A DNA stretch of 64,000 nucleotides from NCBI GenBank assembly GCA_963727635.1, contig CAVSHP010000015.1, positions 1 to 64,000 on the forward strand. Reading direction: 5' to 3'. A program made the position numbers and the translations under genes. This DNA is from SZUA-36 sp963727635. GTDB lineage: Bacteria; Pseudomonadota; Gammaproteobacteria; Xanthomonadales; SZUA-36. The notes under the pieces were generated by a model, which did not search any database, had not been told where the DNA came from, and saw only the letters and a list, made by a program, of their open reading frames with translations. Shown here piece by piece: positions 1-10,077 of this stretch; position 1 is the first letter of the stretch, and each line of letters begins with the position of its first letter.

Positions 1-2
1 TT

Positions 3-345
3 TGGCGGGTCAGGTACGATGGGTCGACTAACCGAATCACGAAAGAATTTATTACCGATACGAGCATTATTCAAATCGATGATTCATTTGTGAACGGGCA
101 AGCGGGTAGTTTGGACAAAGCAATTGAACTCGGCCTCCAACAGCTGGGTGAACCAGAGGAGTTTTTTCTTTTCCACAATCCGACCCATGGATTTATCGCG
201 GATACCGTCGAATCAGCACTTGGAAAACTCACCAAGACTTCTAGCATCTCTCGACATTTATCTGAGAATTCTAGAACAGCAATCGCTATCTCTGACAAGT
301 CTGACAGCACATAGCCAGGGCGGTATAATCGCTTCGAATGCATTA
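3..345 (+). pseudogene. Toxin-like lipase module, copy 1 (partial, frameshifted)
   Basis: The reading frame is open from the left edge, so the N-terminal part lies outside the window. The protein reaches the motif FFLFHNPTHGFIADTVES from about base 162 and stops at 314. After a one-base shift near 265-270 the same protein continues in another frame with SLTSLTAHSQGGII, a lipase-like nucleophile motif (H-S-Q-G-G). It ends abruptly at SNAL near 345, where unrelated sequence begins. The same module recurs at 774-1228 in a more complete form. Alignment of the two shows one extra base here (GAGAATTCTA against GAAATTTTG). The motif set suggests an alpha/beta-hydrolase effector domain like those at the C-termini of polymorphic toxins. 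That function is inference; the duplication is seen directly. Confidence 0.55.
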
Positions 346-773
346 CCTTTGCTATTGGTTGCCTACCTTGCGTTGCCACTCGCGGGCTTACTCACCGGGG
401 GTTATATTGACACACGTATTCCAATTGCCATCGTTTTCATTTTTATTGGATGCAGTCATCTGACGATAAAAAATAATTTCCATCGCCGTATACTTATTTG
501 CACTTTTTTCGGATTTTTAGTATTCAGATCTACTTTGCTGGCCTATGACTGGCACAAATACGATTATACCATACAGGAATTTACAGCTGCTTTTAAACGC
601 ATGCCGTCCGGCTCGATCATGTTCGTCGTCAGTGGTTCGTCTGAACCGACTCCAAACGGGGAGCTTGATCAATGGCATCCACCTGTACTGCATTTAGGTT
701 CTTTAGCGACTATTCAGCAAAAAGTTTTCGTAACGGCTACCAAGGCCTTTCCACCTCAGCAACCCATTGCAGT
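346..773 (+). pseudogene. Fragment of a membrane protein between the two toxin copies
   Basis: This stretch is in frame with the second toxin copy but unrelated to it. It encodes two to three hydrophobic segments (LPLLLVAYLALPLAGLL, then IPIAIVFIFIG, then ILICTFFGFLVF), followed by a soluble tail with YDWHKYDYTIQEF, WHPPVLHLGSLATIQQKVFV and PPQQPIAV. The tail resembles the C-terminal ends of multi-pass proteins from exopolysaccharide loci, recognised by eye only. No start codon or ribosome-binding site belongs to it. It looks like the 3' part of a foreign gene recombined between two toxin modules. It could instead be an assembly chimera. Function cannot be assigned. Confidence 0.4.
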
Positions 774-1228
774 GAATAAAAGGTTTTTCCTTTTTCATAA
801 TCCTACACACGGTTTCATTGCCGATACGGTGGAATCAACGCTTGGAAGACTGACCAATACCTCCAGCATCTCCCGACAATTGGCTGAAATTTTGCAGCAA
901 CAATCGCAATCCTTGACAAGTTTGACTGCGCATAGTCAAGGCGGAATAATTGTTTCAAACGCTTTGCGACTAGTCCCACCAAATTCACTGACGACCAATA
1001 CGGTGGTTAACTTCAACGGCGCCGCGGTCAGTCCTGAAACTTGGAGCCAGACGGTGTCACATGCTGGTGCGACAACGGGAATTTATCAGGCCCATTTTTT
1101 GGACACGGTGCCGAATATCATCGGACAAGGTACCTTCCAATCCTTTTCGTATCATTGGATCGTTTTTGGCTTCTCCGTTATTGTTCATGGGACCAAGGTT
1201 AAGTCCGCACACAATTTATGTTCCCTGA
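774..1228 (+). CDS. Toxin-like lipase module, copy 2 (C-terminal, one frameshift)
   Basis: This is the second, fuller copy of the module at the left edge: FFLFHNPTHGFIADTVES, LAEILQQQSQSLTSL, the AHSQGGII nucleophile motif, then a C-terminal half with VVNFNGAAVSPETW and LDTVPNIIGQGT. The frame carrying these motifs runs on to 1239 with an unconvincing tail. A shift near 1133 gives NPFRIIGSFLASPLLFMGP and SPHTIYVP ending at 1226-1228, which reads as the natural C-terminus. No start codon is associated with the module, as expected for a C-terminal cassette without its carrier. A phospholipase-type effector domain is plausible. Two lipoprotein genes follow, a common arrangement for lipase effectors and their periplasmic immunity proteins. 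Confidence 0.5.
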
Positions 1229-1275
1229 GTGAGGTGTAATTTAAATGTCCAATCTTAAGTACAGAGTTATGTTTA

Positions 1276-1870
1276 ATGCGGTCTATACTGCTTTTGACAC
1301 TTTTTAATTGCAGTTCTTTACAGAGTGATCCAGCTATCTGATAAGTGGCCTGAATTACACTTTATTGTTGATGGTAAAGTTGAAATTCAATTTCGGGTTC
1401 CACCTGCAAAGGCAAAAGCGGAATTATTTGAGCCCCAGTTTATTTCTACCGTGCTCGATCCCACCCAAACCATGATGTTTGCCAGCTATGATCCCGGAAG
1501 CTGGAGCAATCGTGGTCTGTTGCTTACAAGTATCACGGCGACTGTTTTTCGACTCGAACCCAATCCCTACCAGGAATCAGCACTGACATTAGGGGACATC
1601 AAGAACGATATTTATCTGTCACGCGCTGATTCTGCAGAAGAGTTTGATATTGGAGAAGAAATCACGGTTAATAATCGTCGATGGGCTCGCGTGAATCTGA
1701 TAGGTGGATATCGGAGAGGAATCTCCTACGCAACGGTCGTCGGCAAGCACTACGCTTTTGTCTTAAGCGTATCGTTGTTTGGTGAAGACTCCGATAAAAC
1801 CAGGCTGTTTCAAACCCGGCACGAGACTTTAAAACAAGTAATCAGGACCACCAGGATCTGGACGGAATAA
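1276..1870 (+). CDS. Small lipoprotein, signal peptide and body in different frames
   Basis: The body is open to 1870 and contains KWPELHFIVDGKVEIQFRV, FASYDPGSWSNRGLL and RRWARVNLIGGY; it matches no family I know. In its own frame it begins only with a GTG at 1325 and has no signal peptide. One frame over, ATG at 1276 encodes MRSILLLLTLFNCSSLQSD, a short lipoprotein signal with the lipobox LFNC, which runs to a stop at 1339. A one-base indel near 1325-1340 would join the two into a lipoprotein of about 197 residues. I therefore place the start at 1276. Its position directly behind the lipase-like module makes an immunity role possible but unproven. Confidence 0.5.
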
Positions 1871-2011
1871 CTGGATCAGGTTTAGCTTCTTTTGAAGTTA
1901 CAGGAAGTGCAGTTCTGCTGGTGAACCACTAAATTTGCTTTGTTTGCCGGTAATGATGATTTTTCAGAGGTCGTTTTGGCCAATATGCTAATGGCAGAAT
2001 AAAGGAGTCGT

Positions 2012-2038
2012 ATGTATCTTATGAAGCGTCAATCATGA
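2012..2038 (+). other. Eight-codon leader reading frame coupled to the next lipoprotein
   Basis: A strong Shine-Dalgarno sequence, AAAGGAG (2001-2007), sits 4 bases before an ATG that encodes only MYLMKRQS. Its stop overlaps the start of the lipoprotein gene in an ATGA. The lipoprotein ATG at 2035 has no such site of its own. Either translation is coupled through this mini-frame, or a one-base indel has split the true N-terminus. Confidence 0.3.
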
Positions 2039-2619
2039 GAAAAAACATTTCACTCCTGAGTCTTTTATTTTTCATTGCCGCCTGTACATCTTCAGTGCAT
2101 CTGAAAATACCTCCTGAACCGGGACCGCCAGGAAACTCAATGCCAGTAGACTGGTCGGTAATATCTCCGCCTGAACCGGACACCTGTGCCTCAATTGATG
2201 GGGACTACAAAATTCTTGGATTGGGAAAGCAAAGAGATGGCGTTCCCTTGGAAGAGATGCGTCTTGACGCGGCTCTTGGATACACTTTTCCTTCAAACAA
2301 AATACCGAATAGGGTGAATATTGCGATTGACAAGGGAGAAGATACGCTCAACCTCCAATTTGGAGATCCTGTCAATCAGGTTTTTTTAGAATCGATAAAT
2401 TGTTCAAATGGTTGGTATGATTTTGAGCAAAGACTGACCGATCAGTATTTGGGTGATGGAGGCTATTTAGACTATTTGCTGCGAAAAGTGAGCCTTGGAA
2501 AAGGTAGTGATGGCAGTTTAATAGTCCACCTGAAACTTGAAGGTCAGTCGTCGTCACTTGCTGTCCTTAAGTCCCGTGAAATGACGGAAACCTGGTCCAG
2601 GTATGAGGCTTCGGAGTAG
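2035..2619 (+). CDS. Small lipoprotein of unknown function
   Basis: The protein has 194 residues. The N-terminus MRKNISLLSLLFFIAAC is a standard lipoprotein signal peptide with cleavage before Cys17, so the mature protein is lipid-anchored in the periplasm. A proline-rich stretch (PPEPGPPGN) follows. The remainder is hydrophilic, with three further cysteines, two of them near CASIDGDY and INCSNGWYDF that may form a disulfide. I recognise no family. It is the second lipoprotein after the toxin-like modules, in the same direction, with a gap of about 165 bases behind the first. An immunity or accessory role is a guess from position. Base composition is AT-richer than the core genes to the right. 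Confidence 0.6.
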   Translation: MRKNISLLSLLFFIAACTSSVHLKIPPEPGPPGNSMPVDWSVISPPEPDTCASIDGDYKILGLGKQRDGVPLEEMRLDAALGYTFPSNKIPNRVNIAIDKGEDTLNLQFGDPVNQVFLESINCSNGWYDFEQRLTDQYLGDGGYLDYLLRKVSLGKGSDGSLIVHLKLEGQSSSLAVLKSREMTETWSRYEASE

Positions 2620-2739
2620 ACAAAGATTGGTAGACGCAATGCCAGGAAATTAGCGACTTCAACTGACTGTGAACACCCCTCAAAGATCACAAAAAAGTCT
2701 TATAGTTGGCCAGTATTTTGCGGCTTGAAGTCCCGAAAA

Positions 2740-3774
2740 CTATGCTAGATTAAAAGCGTTAATTAACGATTGAACCTCTTCATCACTCGTCGAATGCCCA
2801 AAAACAAACCGTGCCAGGTCGTCCCTGCCGGGCCACAAGCCAAACTGGATACCCTGCGATTCGAGGTGATCAAAACCTGCCTTTGTCCAGTTCAAAAACA
2901 CTTCATTGGCGTGAACCGGGTACTCCAACCGGGCTTCGGCATGCTTGTCTATCGCGTCAGCAAACTTCACAGCCTGCCGGTTCGCATGCCGCGCCATTTC
3001 CAGCCAGCGGTCGTTTTCGATATAAGCCAGTAACTGCGCAGAAACATACCGCATCTTGCTCAACAGGTGTCCGGAGCGCTTGCGCAGACGTTCCGCGGTT
3101 TCATACCACTGTGGCTGGTTGAAAATGACCAGTGCTTCGGCGGCCATGCAGCCGTTCTTGCTGGCGCCAAAGGAGAGCATGTCGATACCGGCCTCGGTGG
3201 TGACTTCTGCCGGGTGGCAACCGAGGCTGGCGATGGCATTGCCGAAACGGGCGCCGTCCATGTGGGTGTACATGCCCAAGGCGTGCGCTACGTCGCACAA
3301 GGCCCTGACTTCATCGATGCTATAAACGGTTCCGGCCTCGGTGGCCTGGGTAAGACTCAGCAATGATGGCTTGTAACTGTGAACACCGTGTCCTTCAACG
3401 GCATAAACCGCTTTTTGCAGCGCGTCAGGTTGCAGTTTGCCGTTTTTGCCGGCGACCGGCACCAGTCTCAGGCCATTGCCAAAAAACTCGGGCGCACCAC
3501 CTTCGTCGCCGTAAATATGTGCGCCTGTATGGCAAAAAACACTGCCCCACGGCGGGGTGACGGTGGCCAGGGCTATGGAATTGGCAACGGTACCGGTGGA
3601 GACCGGCAACGCAACCGCTTCGGTGCGGAACAATTCTGAAAAAACCTGGTTGAGGCGCTTTGACCAGTCGTCATCGGCGTAGGCCCAGGCGGTGCCGTGG
3701 TTGGCATCGAGTATCGCCTGCATGATGGCGGGCGCGACCGGTGTTTCGTTGTCACTACGGAAATTTGCAATCAT
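2740..3774 (-). CDS. ltaE: Low-specificity L-threonine aldolase family enzyme
   Basis: Pyridoxal-phosphate fold-type I enzyme of the beta-eliminating lyase/threonine aldolase family, which cleaves L-threonine or L-allo-threonine to glycine and acetaldehyde. The N-terminus (NFRSDNETPVAP) is the usual start of the family. The cofactor-binding Asp is in YTHMDGARFGNA, and the Schiff-base Lys is in DMLSFGASKNG. The length of 344 residues is normal and the frame is intact. It stands alone, convergent with the lipoprotein genes and divergent from hrpA. Homologues of this group sometimes act on 3-hydroxy amino acids other than threonine, so the substrate is not certain. Confidence 0.88.
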   Translation of the reverse strand: MIANFRSDNETPVAPAIMQAILDANHGTAWAYADDDWSKRLNQVFSELFRTEAVALPVSTGTVANSIALATVTPPWGSVFCHTGAHIYGDEGGAPEFFGNGLRLVPVAGKNGKLQPDALQKAVYAVEGHGVHSYKPSLLSLTQATEAGTVYSIDEVRALCDVAHALGMYTHMDGARFGNAIASLGCHPAEVTTEAGIDMLSFGASKNGCMAAEALVIFNQPQWYETAERLRKRSGHLLSKMRYVSAQLLAYIENDRWLEMARHANRQAVKFADAIDKHAEARLEYPVHANEVFLNWTKAGFDHLESQGIQFGLWPGRDDLARFVFGHSTSDEEVQSLINAFNLA

Positions 3775-3892
3775 TCGGGTTCCGGAATTTGGCGATTTAA
3801 ATTGAGTGGTGAATTATAAGCAGGCACAGCGGGCTTGTCGCCGGTCGCGTAACGCTGGAAGACAATCTGCTGCACAGGGATAATAGACCGAC

Positions 3893-6800
3893 ATGGGACC
3901 TGCAACCAAGCCAGCCAAATTACTCAACCAGATTGCAGGACTGCTCGATGGCATCATGCAGACCGATGCCGCCTGGTGCCGGCAGCGGATCAAGGCGGCA
4001 CGGGGCCGTCTGAAATCGGGAAAACCCGTCGATTCCATCCTCGAATCCTTGATCGAGCGCTGCACCACCTCTGCGCAACGCTGTCAGCAACGTCAGTTGA
4101 ATCTGCCCGAACCTAACTATGATCCGGCATTGCCGATCGTTGACCGCCGCGATGACATCATCGCCGCGATCAGGCAGCACCAGGTCGTGGTGATCGCCGG
4201 TGAAACCGGTTCGGGTAAAACCACCCAGATTCCGAAGATGTGCATGCAGGCCGGTCGCGGCGCGCGTGGCCTGATCGGTTGTACACAACCGCGCCGGATC
4301 GCGGCCCAGGCGATGGCCGAACGGGTGGCGGAGGAACTGAATACCGAGGTCGGCGGCGTGGTCGGTTACCAGGTCCGCTTCCGCGAAAAACTCAACCGGG
4401 ACGGCATCGTCAAGTTCATGACCGACGGCATCCTGCTGGCCGAGACCAGCCACGACCGCAACCTCGATGCCTACGATACGATCATCATCGACGAGGCCCA
4501 CGAGCGCAGCCTGAATATCGATTTCCTGCTCGGTTACCTGAAGCAGTTGCAAAGCAGGCGTCCCGACCTGCGCATCATCATCACCTCGGCCACGATCGAT
4601 ACTGAAAAGTTCGCCGCGCATTTCGACAATGCACCGGTTATCGAGGTCTCGGGCCGCAGCTACCCGGTGACGGTCGAGTACATGCCGCTGGATGAGGATG
4701 ACGACGGCGGGCAGGTTGCCGAACAGGTCAGCGGACGCGATTTATACGCCGGGGTCGCCAAGGCGGTGCAAAGGTTGAACCGGATTGACGCCGCTGGCGA
4801 CATGCTGGTGTTTTTCTCCGGTGAGCGCGAGATCCAGGAGGCCGGTGATTTTCTGCGAAAGCAGAACCTGCGCAACACCGAGGTTCTGCCGCTGTATGCG
4901 ACGTCTGCCGGTGGCCGCGCAGCGCCGCGTGTTTCACCCGGGCCCGGAACGACGCATCATATTGTGCACCAACGTTGCCGAGACCTCGCTGACGGTGCCG
5001 AGGATCCGCTTCGTCATCGATACCGGACTTGCGCGTATCAGCCGCTACTCGCACCGCAGCCGGGTGCAGCGTTTGCCGATCGAGGCGATCTCGCAGGCTT
5101 CCGCCAACCAGCGCAAGGGACGTTGCGGCCGTCTCGGCCCCGGTGTTTGCATCCGCCTGTACAGCGAGGCCGATTTTGACCTGCGGCCGGAATTCACCGA
5201 ACCGGAGATCCTGCGCACCTCGCTGGCTTCGGTCATCCTGCGCATGTTGACCACCGATCTCGGCGTGGTCGAAGATTTTCCGTTTCTCGACCCGCCGGCG
5301 CCGCGGATGATCAATGACGCCTATCACCTTCTGTATGAACTCGGCGCCATCGACGTCGACCGCCAACCGTTGCCGCTGGGCCGCCAGCTTGCCGGCTGGC
5401 CGCTGGATGTGCGCCTGGCGCGTATGCTGATCGAGGGTTCGAGGAAAGCCTGTCTGAACGAGTTGATCGTGCTGGCCACGGCGCAGAGTATCCAGGACCC
5501 GCGCGAACGGCCGTTGGATGCGACCGCTGCTGCTGACCAGGCGCACGGGCGGTTTGAAGACGCCAGCTCGGATTTCATGGCGTTTTGGCGTCTGTGGGAA
5601 TATCTCAAAAAACAGCGCAAGGAGCACTCATCCAGCCAGTTTCGCAAGCTCTGCCGCAGGGAGTTTCTGAACTGGACACGGGTGAACGAATGGTTTGACC
5701 TCAACCGCCAGTTGTATCAGCAGGCGCGTGAGGAAAAGCTGTCGTTCAGCAAGGAACCGGGTACGCACGACCAGATCCACCAGGCCCTGTTGTCCGGTCT
5801 GCTCAGTCACGTCGGACGTAAAAACCCGGAAGACACCAGTTACATGGGGCCGCGCTCCAAGACCTTTCACATATTTCCGGGCTCGGGTCTGTTTGGCCGC
5901 AAACCACCGTGGCTGATGGCCGCGGAGATCGTCGAAACCAGTAAGACCTACGCGCGTATCAACGCCGTCATCAAACCGGAGTGGATCGAGGCGCAGGCCG
6001 CACACCTGTTGAAACACCATTATTTCGACCCCCACTGGTCACGCAAGCAGGGCCGGGTGCTGGCCTGGGAGCAGGTCTCGCTGTTCGGGCTGGTGATCGT
6101 CGAAAAACGCAGTGTGAACTACGCCAGGATCAATCCGCAGGAAGCGCGCGAAATCTTTATAAACGGTGCGCTGGTGCGTGGCGAGTTGAACACGCGTGCC
6201 GGGTTTTTGGAGAACAACCAGCAGGTGCGCGAAGAGATTGAGGAACTGGAGCACAAGCGACGCAAACACGACGTGATGGCCGACGAGTCGGTGCTGTTCG
6301 AGTTTTTCGACGCGCGCATACCGGAAGACGTGTTCGACAGCGTCAGTTTTGAAAAATGGCTCAAGCAACTGGGAGAGTCGGGCCGGCAGCAGCTTTACAT
6401 CAGTCACGATATCCTGCTGCAGGAACACGCGGGTGAAGCGGGCGCCGAGGCCTACCCCGATGTGATCGAAGTCGGTGTGCAGCGCCTACCCTTGAGCTAC
6501 CTGTTCAAGCCGGGTGACGTGGCCGACGGCGTGACCCTGACGGTGCCGCTGGAACGGCTCAACACCCTTGAAGATGGACAGTTGCAATGGCTGGTGCCGG
6601 GACTGTTGCGCGACAAGATCATCGCCCTGATCAAAAACCTGCCCAAACCACAGCGCCGCTCGCTGACACCGGTGCCGCGATTTGCCGATGCGGCACTTGA
6701 GCGGGTGCGGGCTGTTTACCCGGCGCCGCTGTTGCCGGCGCTGGCCGCCGCCCTGAAAGCAATGACGGGGATTGAAATCGAAGAACGTGCATTGGATGAA

Positions 6801-7808
6801 AGCCTGCTGCCGGATTACCTGCGTTTCAGGTTGCAGATCATCGATGCAGACGGGCGCCCGGTCGCCGTCGGCCGGAACCTTGTCGAATTACAGGAAAAAT
6901 ATGGACAAAAGGCCAGGCGGCATTTCATGGATCGCCTCGGCAGCGGTCACCAGCGTGACGACGAAACCGAATGGGTGTTTGGAGAATTGCCGCTCTCCAT
7001 GCTCACGCAAGACAGTGGCGGCCATAGCGTCAAAGCCTGGCCGGCCGTCGTCGACCAGGGCGAGGCTGTCGGTCTGCGGGTGTTCGACACCGCTGAGGAA
7101 GCTGCACTCGAACACCATCACGGCGTGCTGCGTTTGCTGGCGATACAACTGGGCAGCAAGTTGCGTGATATGCGCAAACACCATGGCCTGGCTGCGGCGG
7201 GCCTGCTCGCCTGGAGCGCAGCCGGTTCACCGGAATCGTTGATCGATGGCCTGGTGCAATACAGCCTGGCACTGACTGCCGGCGACCGTCCGTCCGCAGT
7301 CCGCGACGAGGCAGCCTTCAACGCCCTGCTGACCACCGTGCGCGCTGAACTGGGTCCGCTATTCCGCAGGCAGGCAGGATACCTGAGTCAAACGTTGAAA
7401 CTTTGGAGTGAAATTTCCAAACAACTGGATGAAGCCTATTACAATAGACGGCCGGAAGTTTTCAATGACATGCGCGCCCAGCTCGATGACATGCTTTACG
7501 AGGGCTTCCTGCAGGAACTGGCACCGGCGCGGCTCAAGCACTACCCGCGTTACCTCGAAGCGATGGTGATCCGCCTGGCGAGCGTCGAGGAGGACCCGCG
7601 CAGGGACGCTGCCAGGATGAAGGAGGTTGAACCGTTCTGGCACCAGTACCTGGAGCTGCTCGAACAGGGTCGGGATTACGATGAAACGGTGGATGAATAT
7701 CGCTGGCTGCTCGAAGAGTTTCGCGTGTCAATATTTGCCCAGCAGCTTGGCACCCGTGCAAAAGTTTCCGTCAAGCGTCTTCAGGAGGCCTGGCGAAAAA
7801 TTGATTGA
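3893..7808 (+). CDS. hrpA: ATP-dependent RNA helicase HrpA (one frameshift)
   Basis: DEAH-box RNA helicase of about 1300 residues, the size of E. coli HrpA. Walker A is GETGSGKTTQ, the DEAH box is in IIIDEAHERS, and motif III is SATID. The first frame is correct through EVLPLYA. One extra base near 4901 then shifts the gene, and the rest continues from PVAAQRRVF through ATNVAETSLTV-like sequence (CTNVAETSLTV) to the stop at 7808. The C-terminal half holds the helicase-associated and OB-like regions and the long HrpA-specific tail. E. coli HrpA is known to help rescue stalled or collided ribosomes. The start at 3893 gives the usual N-terminal length. relA follows after 73 bases in the same direction. 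Confidence 0.9.
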
Positions 7809-7881
7809 ACGCGTGCCGAACGGCACTGGTTTCGGCTCCCGGTAGTCTGCAATATGCGCAGGTACACAAGATAAACTGACG

Positions 7882-10074
7882 ATGACGATAATTACTGACA
7901 AAGCCCTGCGTGACTGGTTACAGGCTTACCGCGATTCGGTGGGCAGTCCGGCCGATTCCTGTCTGCAGCTGTATGAAGTCCTGCGTCAGGGCAAGATGGC
8001 GGAAAAGGAAAACCTGCTATTGCTGCAGGAACTGCTGAACGTCATGTCAATGCTGTCGCCGGACCCGCACACCGTCAATTGCGCCATGTTGTTTGTCGCC
8101 ACCGAGTGCGGGCAGGATCTCGAGCCATTGCGCGCCGATATTTCCGCCAGGGTCAAGGATCAGCTGGATCAGTTGCTGTACCTGATCGAACTGGAAACCG
8201 AGCACCTGCCGGCCAGCACCGGTCATAGCGCCGAAGGTCTGCGCAGGATGTTGCTGGCTTTGGTCAAGGACGTGCGCGTGGTGTTGATCGCCCTGGCCTG
8301 GCAACTGGTAAAGCTCCGCCGGGCCAGGGACCAGCAGCCCGAAGCGCAAATGCTGGCGCGTGAGGCCATGCTGATCCACGCGCCGCTGGCGAACCGCCTC
8401 GGTATATGGCAATTGAAATGGGAACTGGAAGACCTGGCCTTCCGCTTCGACCAGCCGGACGACTATCGCCGCATCGCGCGCCTGGTCAGCGAACGCCGTT
8501 CCGACCGTGAAAACTTCATCCGCCAGTTTATCAAGAAGCTGGAAACGACAATCGGTACGGCCGGCATCAAGGCCGAGGTCAAGGGCCGGCCCAAGCACAT
8601 CTACAGCATCTGGAGGAAGATGCAACGCAAGGGCCTGGATTTTCACGAGCTTTTCGATGTAAGAGCGGTGCGCGTGCTGGTGGATGACATACCCGCCTGT
8701 TACAGCGTCCTCGGCCTGGTGCACTCACTGTGGCAACCCGTTCCGGGTGAGTTCGATGACTACATCACCATGCCCAAGGGCAACAATTACCAGTCCCTGC
8801 ACACGGCGGTAGTCGGACCCGAAGGCAAGGTCGTGGAGGTGCAGATCCGCACCTGGGAGATGAACGAGAACGCCGAACTCGGTGTCGCGTCACACTGGCG
8901 CTACAAGGAAGGTGGACCCAACGATCCGGCGTTCGACAACAAGATCGCCGTCATGCGCCAGTTGCTCGATTCCGGCGAGGAAACACTGGATGACGAAAGC
9001 CTGCTGGAGAGTTTTCAGTCGGCGGTATCCGAAGACCGGGTTTATGTGTTGACGCCGCAGGGGCAGGTGCTCGACCTGACGCTGGGCGCGACCGTGCTGG
9101 ATTTTGCCTACCAGGTCCACACCGAGGTGGGACACCGCTGCCAGGGCGCCAAGGTCAATGGCCGGATCGTGCCGTTGACACAACGCCTCGAAACCGGAAA
9201 CCGCGTGGAAATACTCACCAGCAAAAACCCCAAGCCCAGCCGTGACTGGCTCAACCCGAGGCTCGGTTTCATACGTAGCGCACGGGCGCGCGCCAAGGTT
9301 CGCCAGTGGTTCCGGCGCGAGAACCACGAGCAGAACCTGGTCCAGGGCAAGGAAGTGGTCGAGGCGGACCTCAAGCGGCTCGGGCTCACGCTTGCGGATC
9401 TCGAAAGCGTTCCTGCAAGGTTCAATTTCAACACCGTTGAAGACCTGTTTGCAGCCGTTGGTAACGGTGACCTGACAGTCGGCCAGGTCGTCCATGCCGT
9501 TGAACGCCACAAGGTCAAGGATACGGAACTGACCCTCGAGGACCTCGTCAGCAAGACACCCAAGCGACGCCGTTCGCACGAAGGCAAACCGGTCAGCGAT
9601 GTCATGATCGAGGATGTCGGCAACCTGATGACCAGCATGGCGCGATGTTGTCAGCCGGTGCCGGGAGACCGGATTTGCGGCTACATCACACGTGGCAAGG
9701 GTGTGACCATACATCGTGATGACTGTCCCAACGTATTGCGCTGGGTCAGGGAGGACAACCCGCGTCTGATCCAGGTGCGCTGGAGACGGCAGCTCGATTC
9801 GGGTTACCGTGTGAACCTGATGATCAGCGCCTACAACCGGCGTGAGCTGATCAAGGATATTTCAACCATGATGGCGACCTCGGATGTGTCGGTGACCGAT
9901 ATCAACAGCCACCTGGACGAGAGCACCGACGAGGTCAATATCCGCCTGCAGGTGACGGTAAAAGACTACCAGCACCTGAGTGATTTACTCAGCAAGCTGA
10001 GTACCATCCCGAACGTTTTCGAGGCGCGCAGGTTGACGGATAACGGCCTAGCTGTCAATTCCGGCAGGGTCTGA
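7882..10074 (+). CDS. relA: GTP pyrophosphokinase RelA
   Basis: Ribosome-associated (p)ppGpp synthetase of 730 residues. The N-terminal pseudo-hydrolase region lacks the His-Asp pair of SpoT (it reads ELETEHLPAST where HD would stand), which points to RelA rather than SpoT. The synthetase domain is complete: KGRPKHIYSIWRKM, DVRAVRVLVDD, GEFDDYITMPKGNNYQSLHT and ENAELGVASHWRYK. The acidic EFDD is typical of monofunctional synthetases. The TGS domain (RVYVLTPQGQVLDL), the zinc-finger region with MARCCQPVPGD and a C-terminal ACT domain follow. The frame is intact. A composite palindromic repeat lies directly after the stop. Confidence 0.95.
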   Translation: MTIITDKALRDWLQAYRDSVGSPADSCLQLYEVLRQGKMAEKENLLLLQELLNVMSMLSPDPHTVNCAMLFVATECGQDLEPLRADISARVKDQLDQLLYLIELETEHLPASTGHSAEGLRRMLLALVKDVRVVLIALAWQLVKLRRARDQQPEAQMLAREAMLIHAPLANRLGIWQLKWELEDLAFRFDQPDDYRRIARLVSERRSDRENFIRQFIKKLETTIGTAGIKAEVKGRPKHIYSIWRKMQRKGLDFHELFDVRAVRVLVDDIPACYSVLGLVHSLWQPVPGEFDDYITMPKGNNYQSLHTAVVGPEGKVVEVQIRTWEMNENAELGVASHWRYKEGGPNDPAFDNKIAVMRQLLDSGEETLDDESLLESFQSAVSEDRVYVLTPQGQVLDLTLGATVLDFAYQVHTEVGHRCQGAKVNGRIVPLTQRLETGNRVEILTSKNPKPSRDWLNPRLGFIRSARARAKVRQWFRRENHEQNLVQGKEVVEADLKRLGLTLADLESVPARFNFNTVEDLFAAVGNGDLTVGQVVHAVERHKVKDTELTLEDLVSKTPKRRRSHEGKPVSDVMIEDVGNLMTSMARCCQPVPGDRICGYITRGKGVTIHRDDCPNVLRWVREDNPRLIQVRWRRQLDSGYRVNLMISAYNRRELIKDISTMMATSDVSVTDINSHLDESTDEVNIRLQVTVKDYQHLSDLLSKLSTIPNVFEARRLTDNGLAVNSGRV

Positions 10075-10077
10075 ATA

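Noticed and set aside
7882..10074. SpoT-type bifunctional enzyme
   Set aside because: The HD hydrolase motif is missing and the synthetase carries the acidic EFDD typical of RelA.
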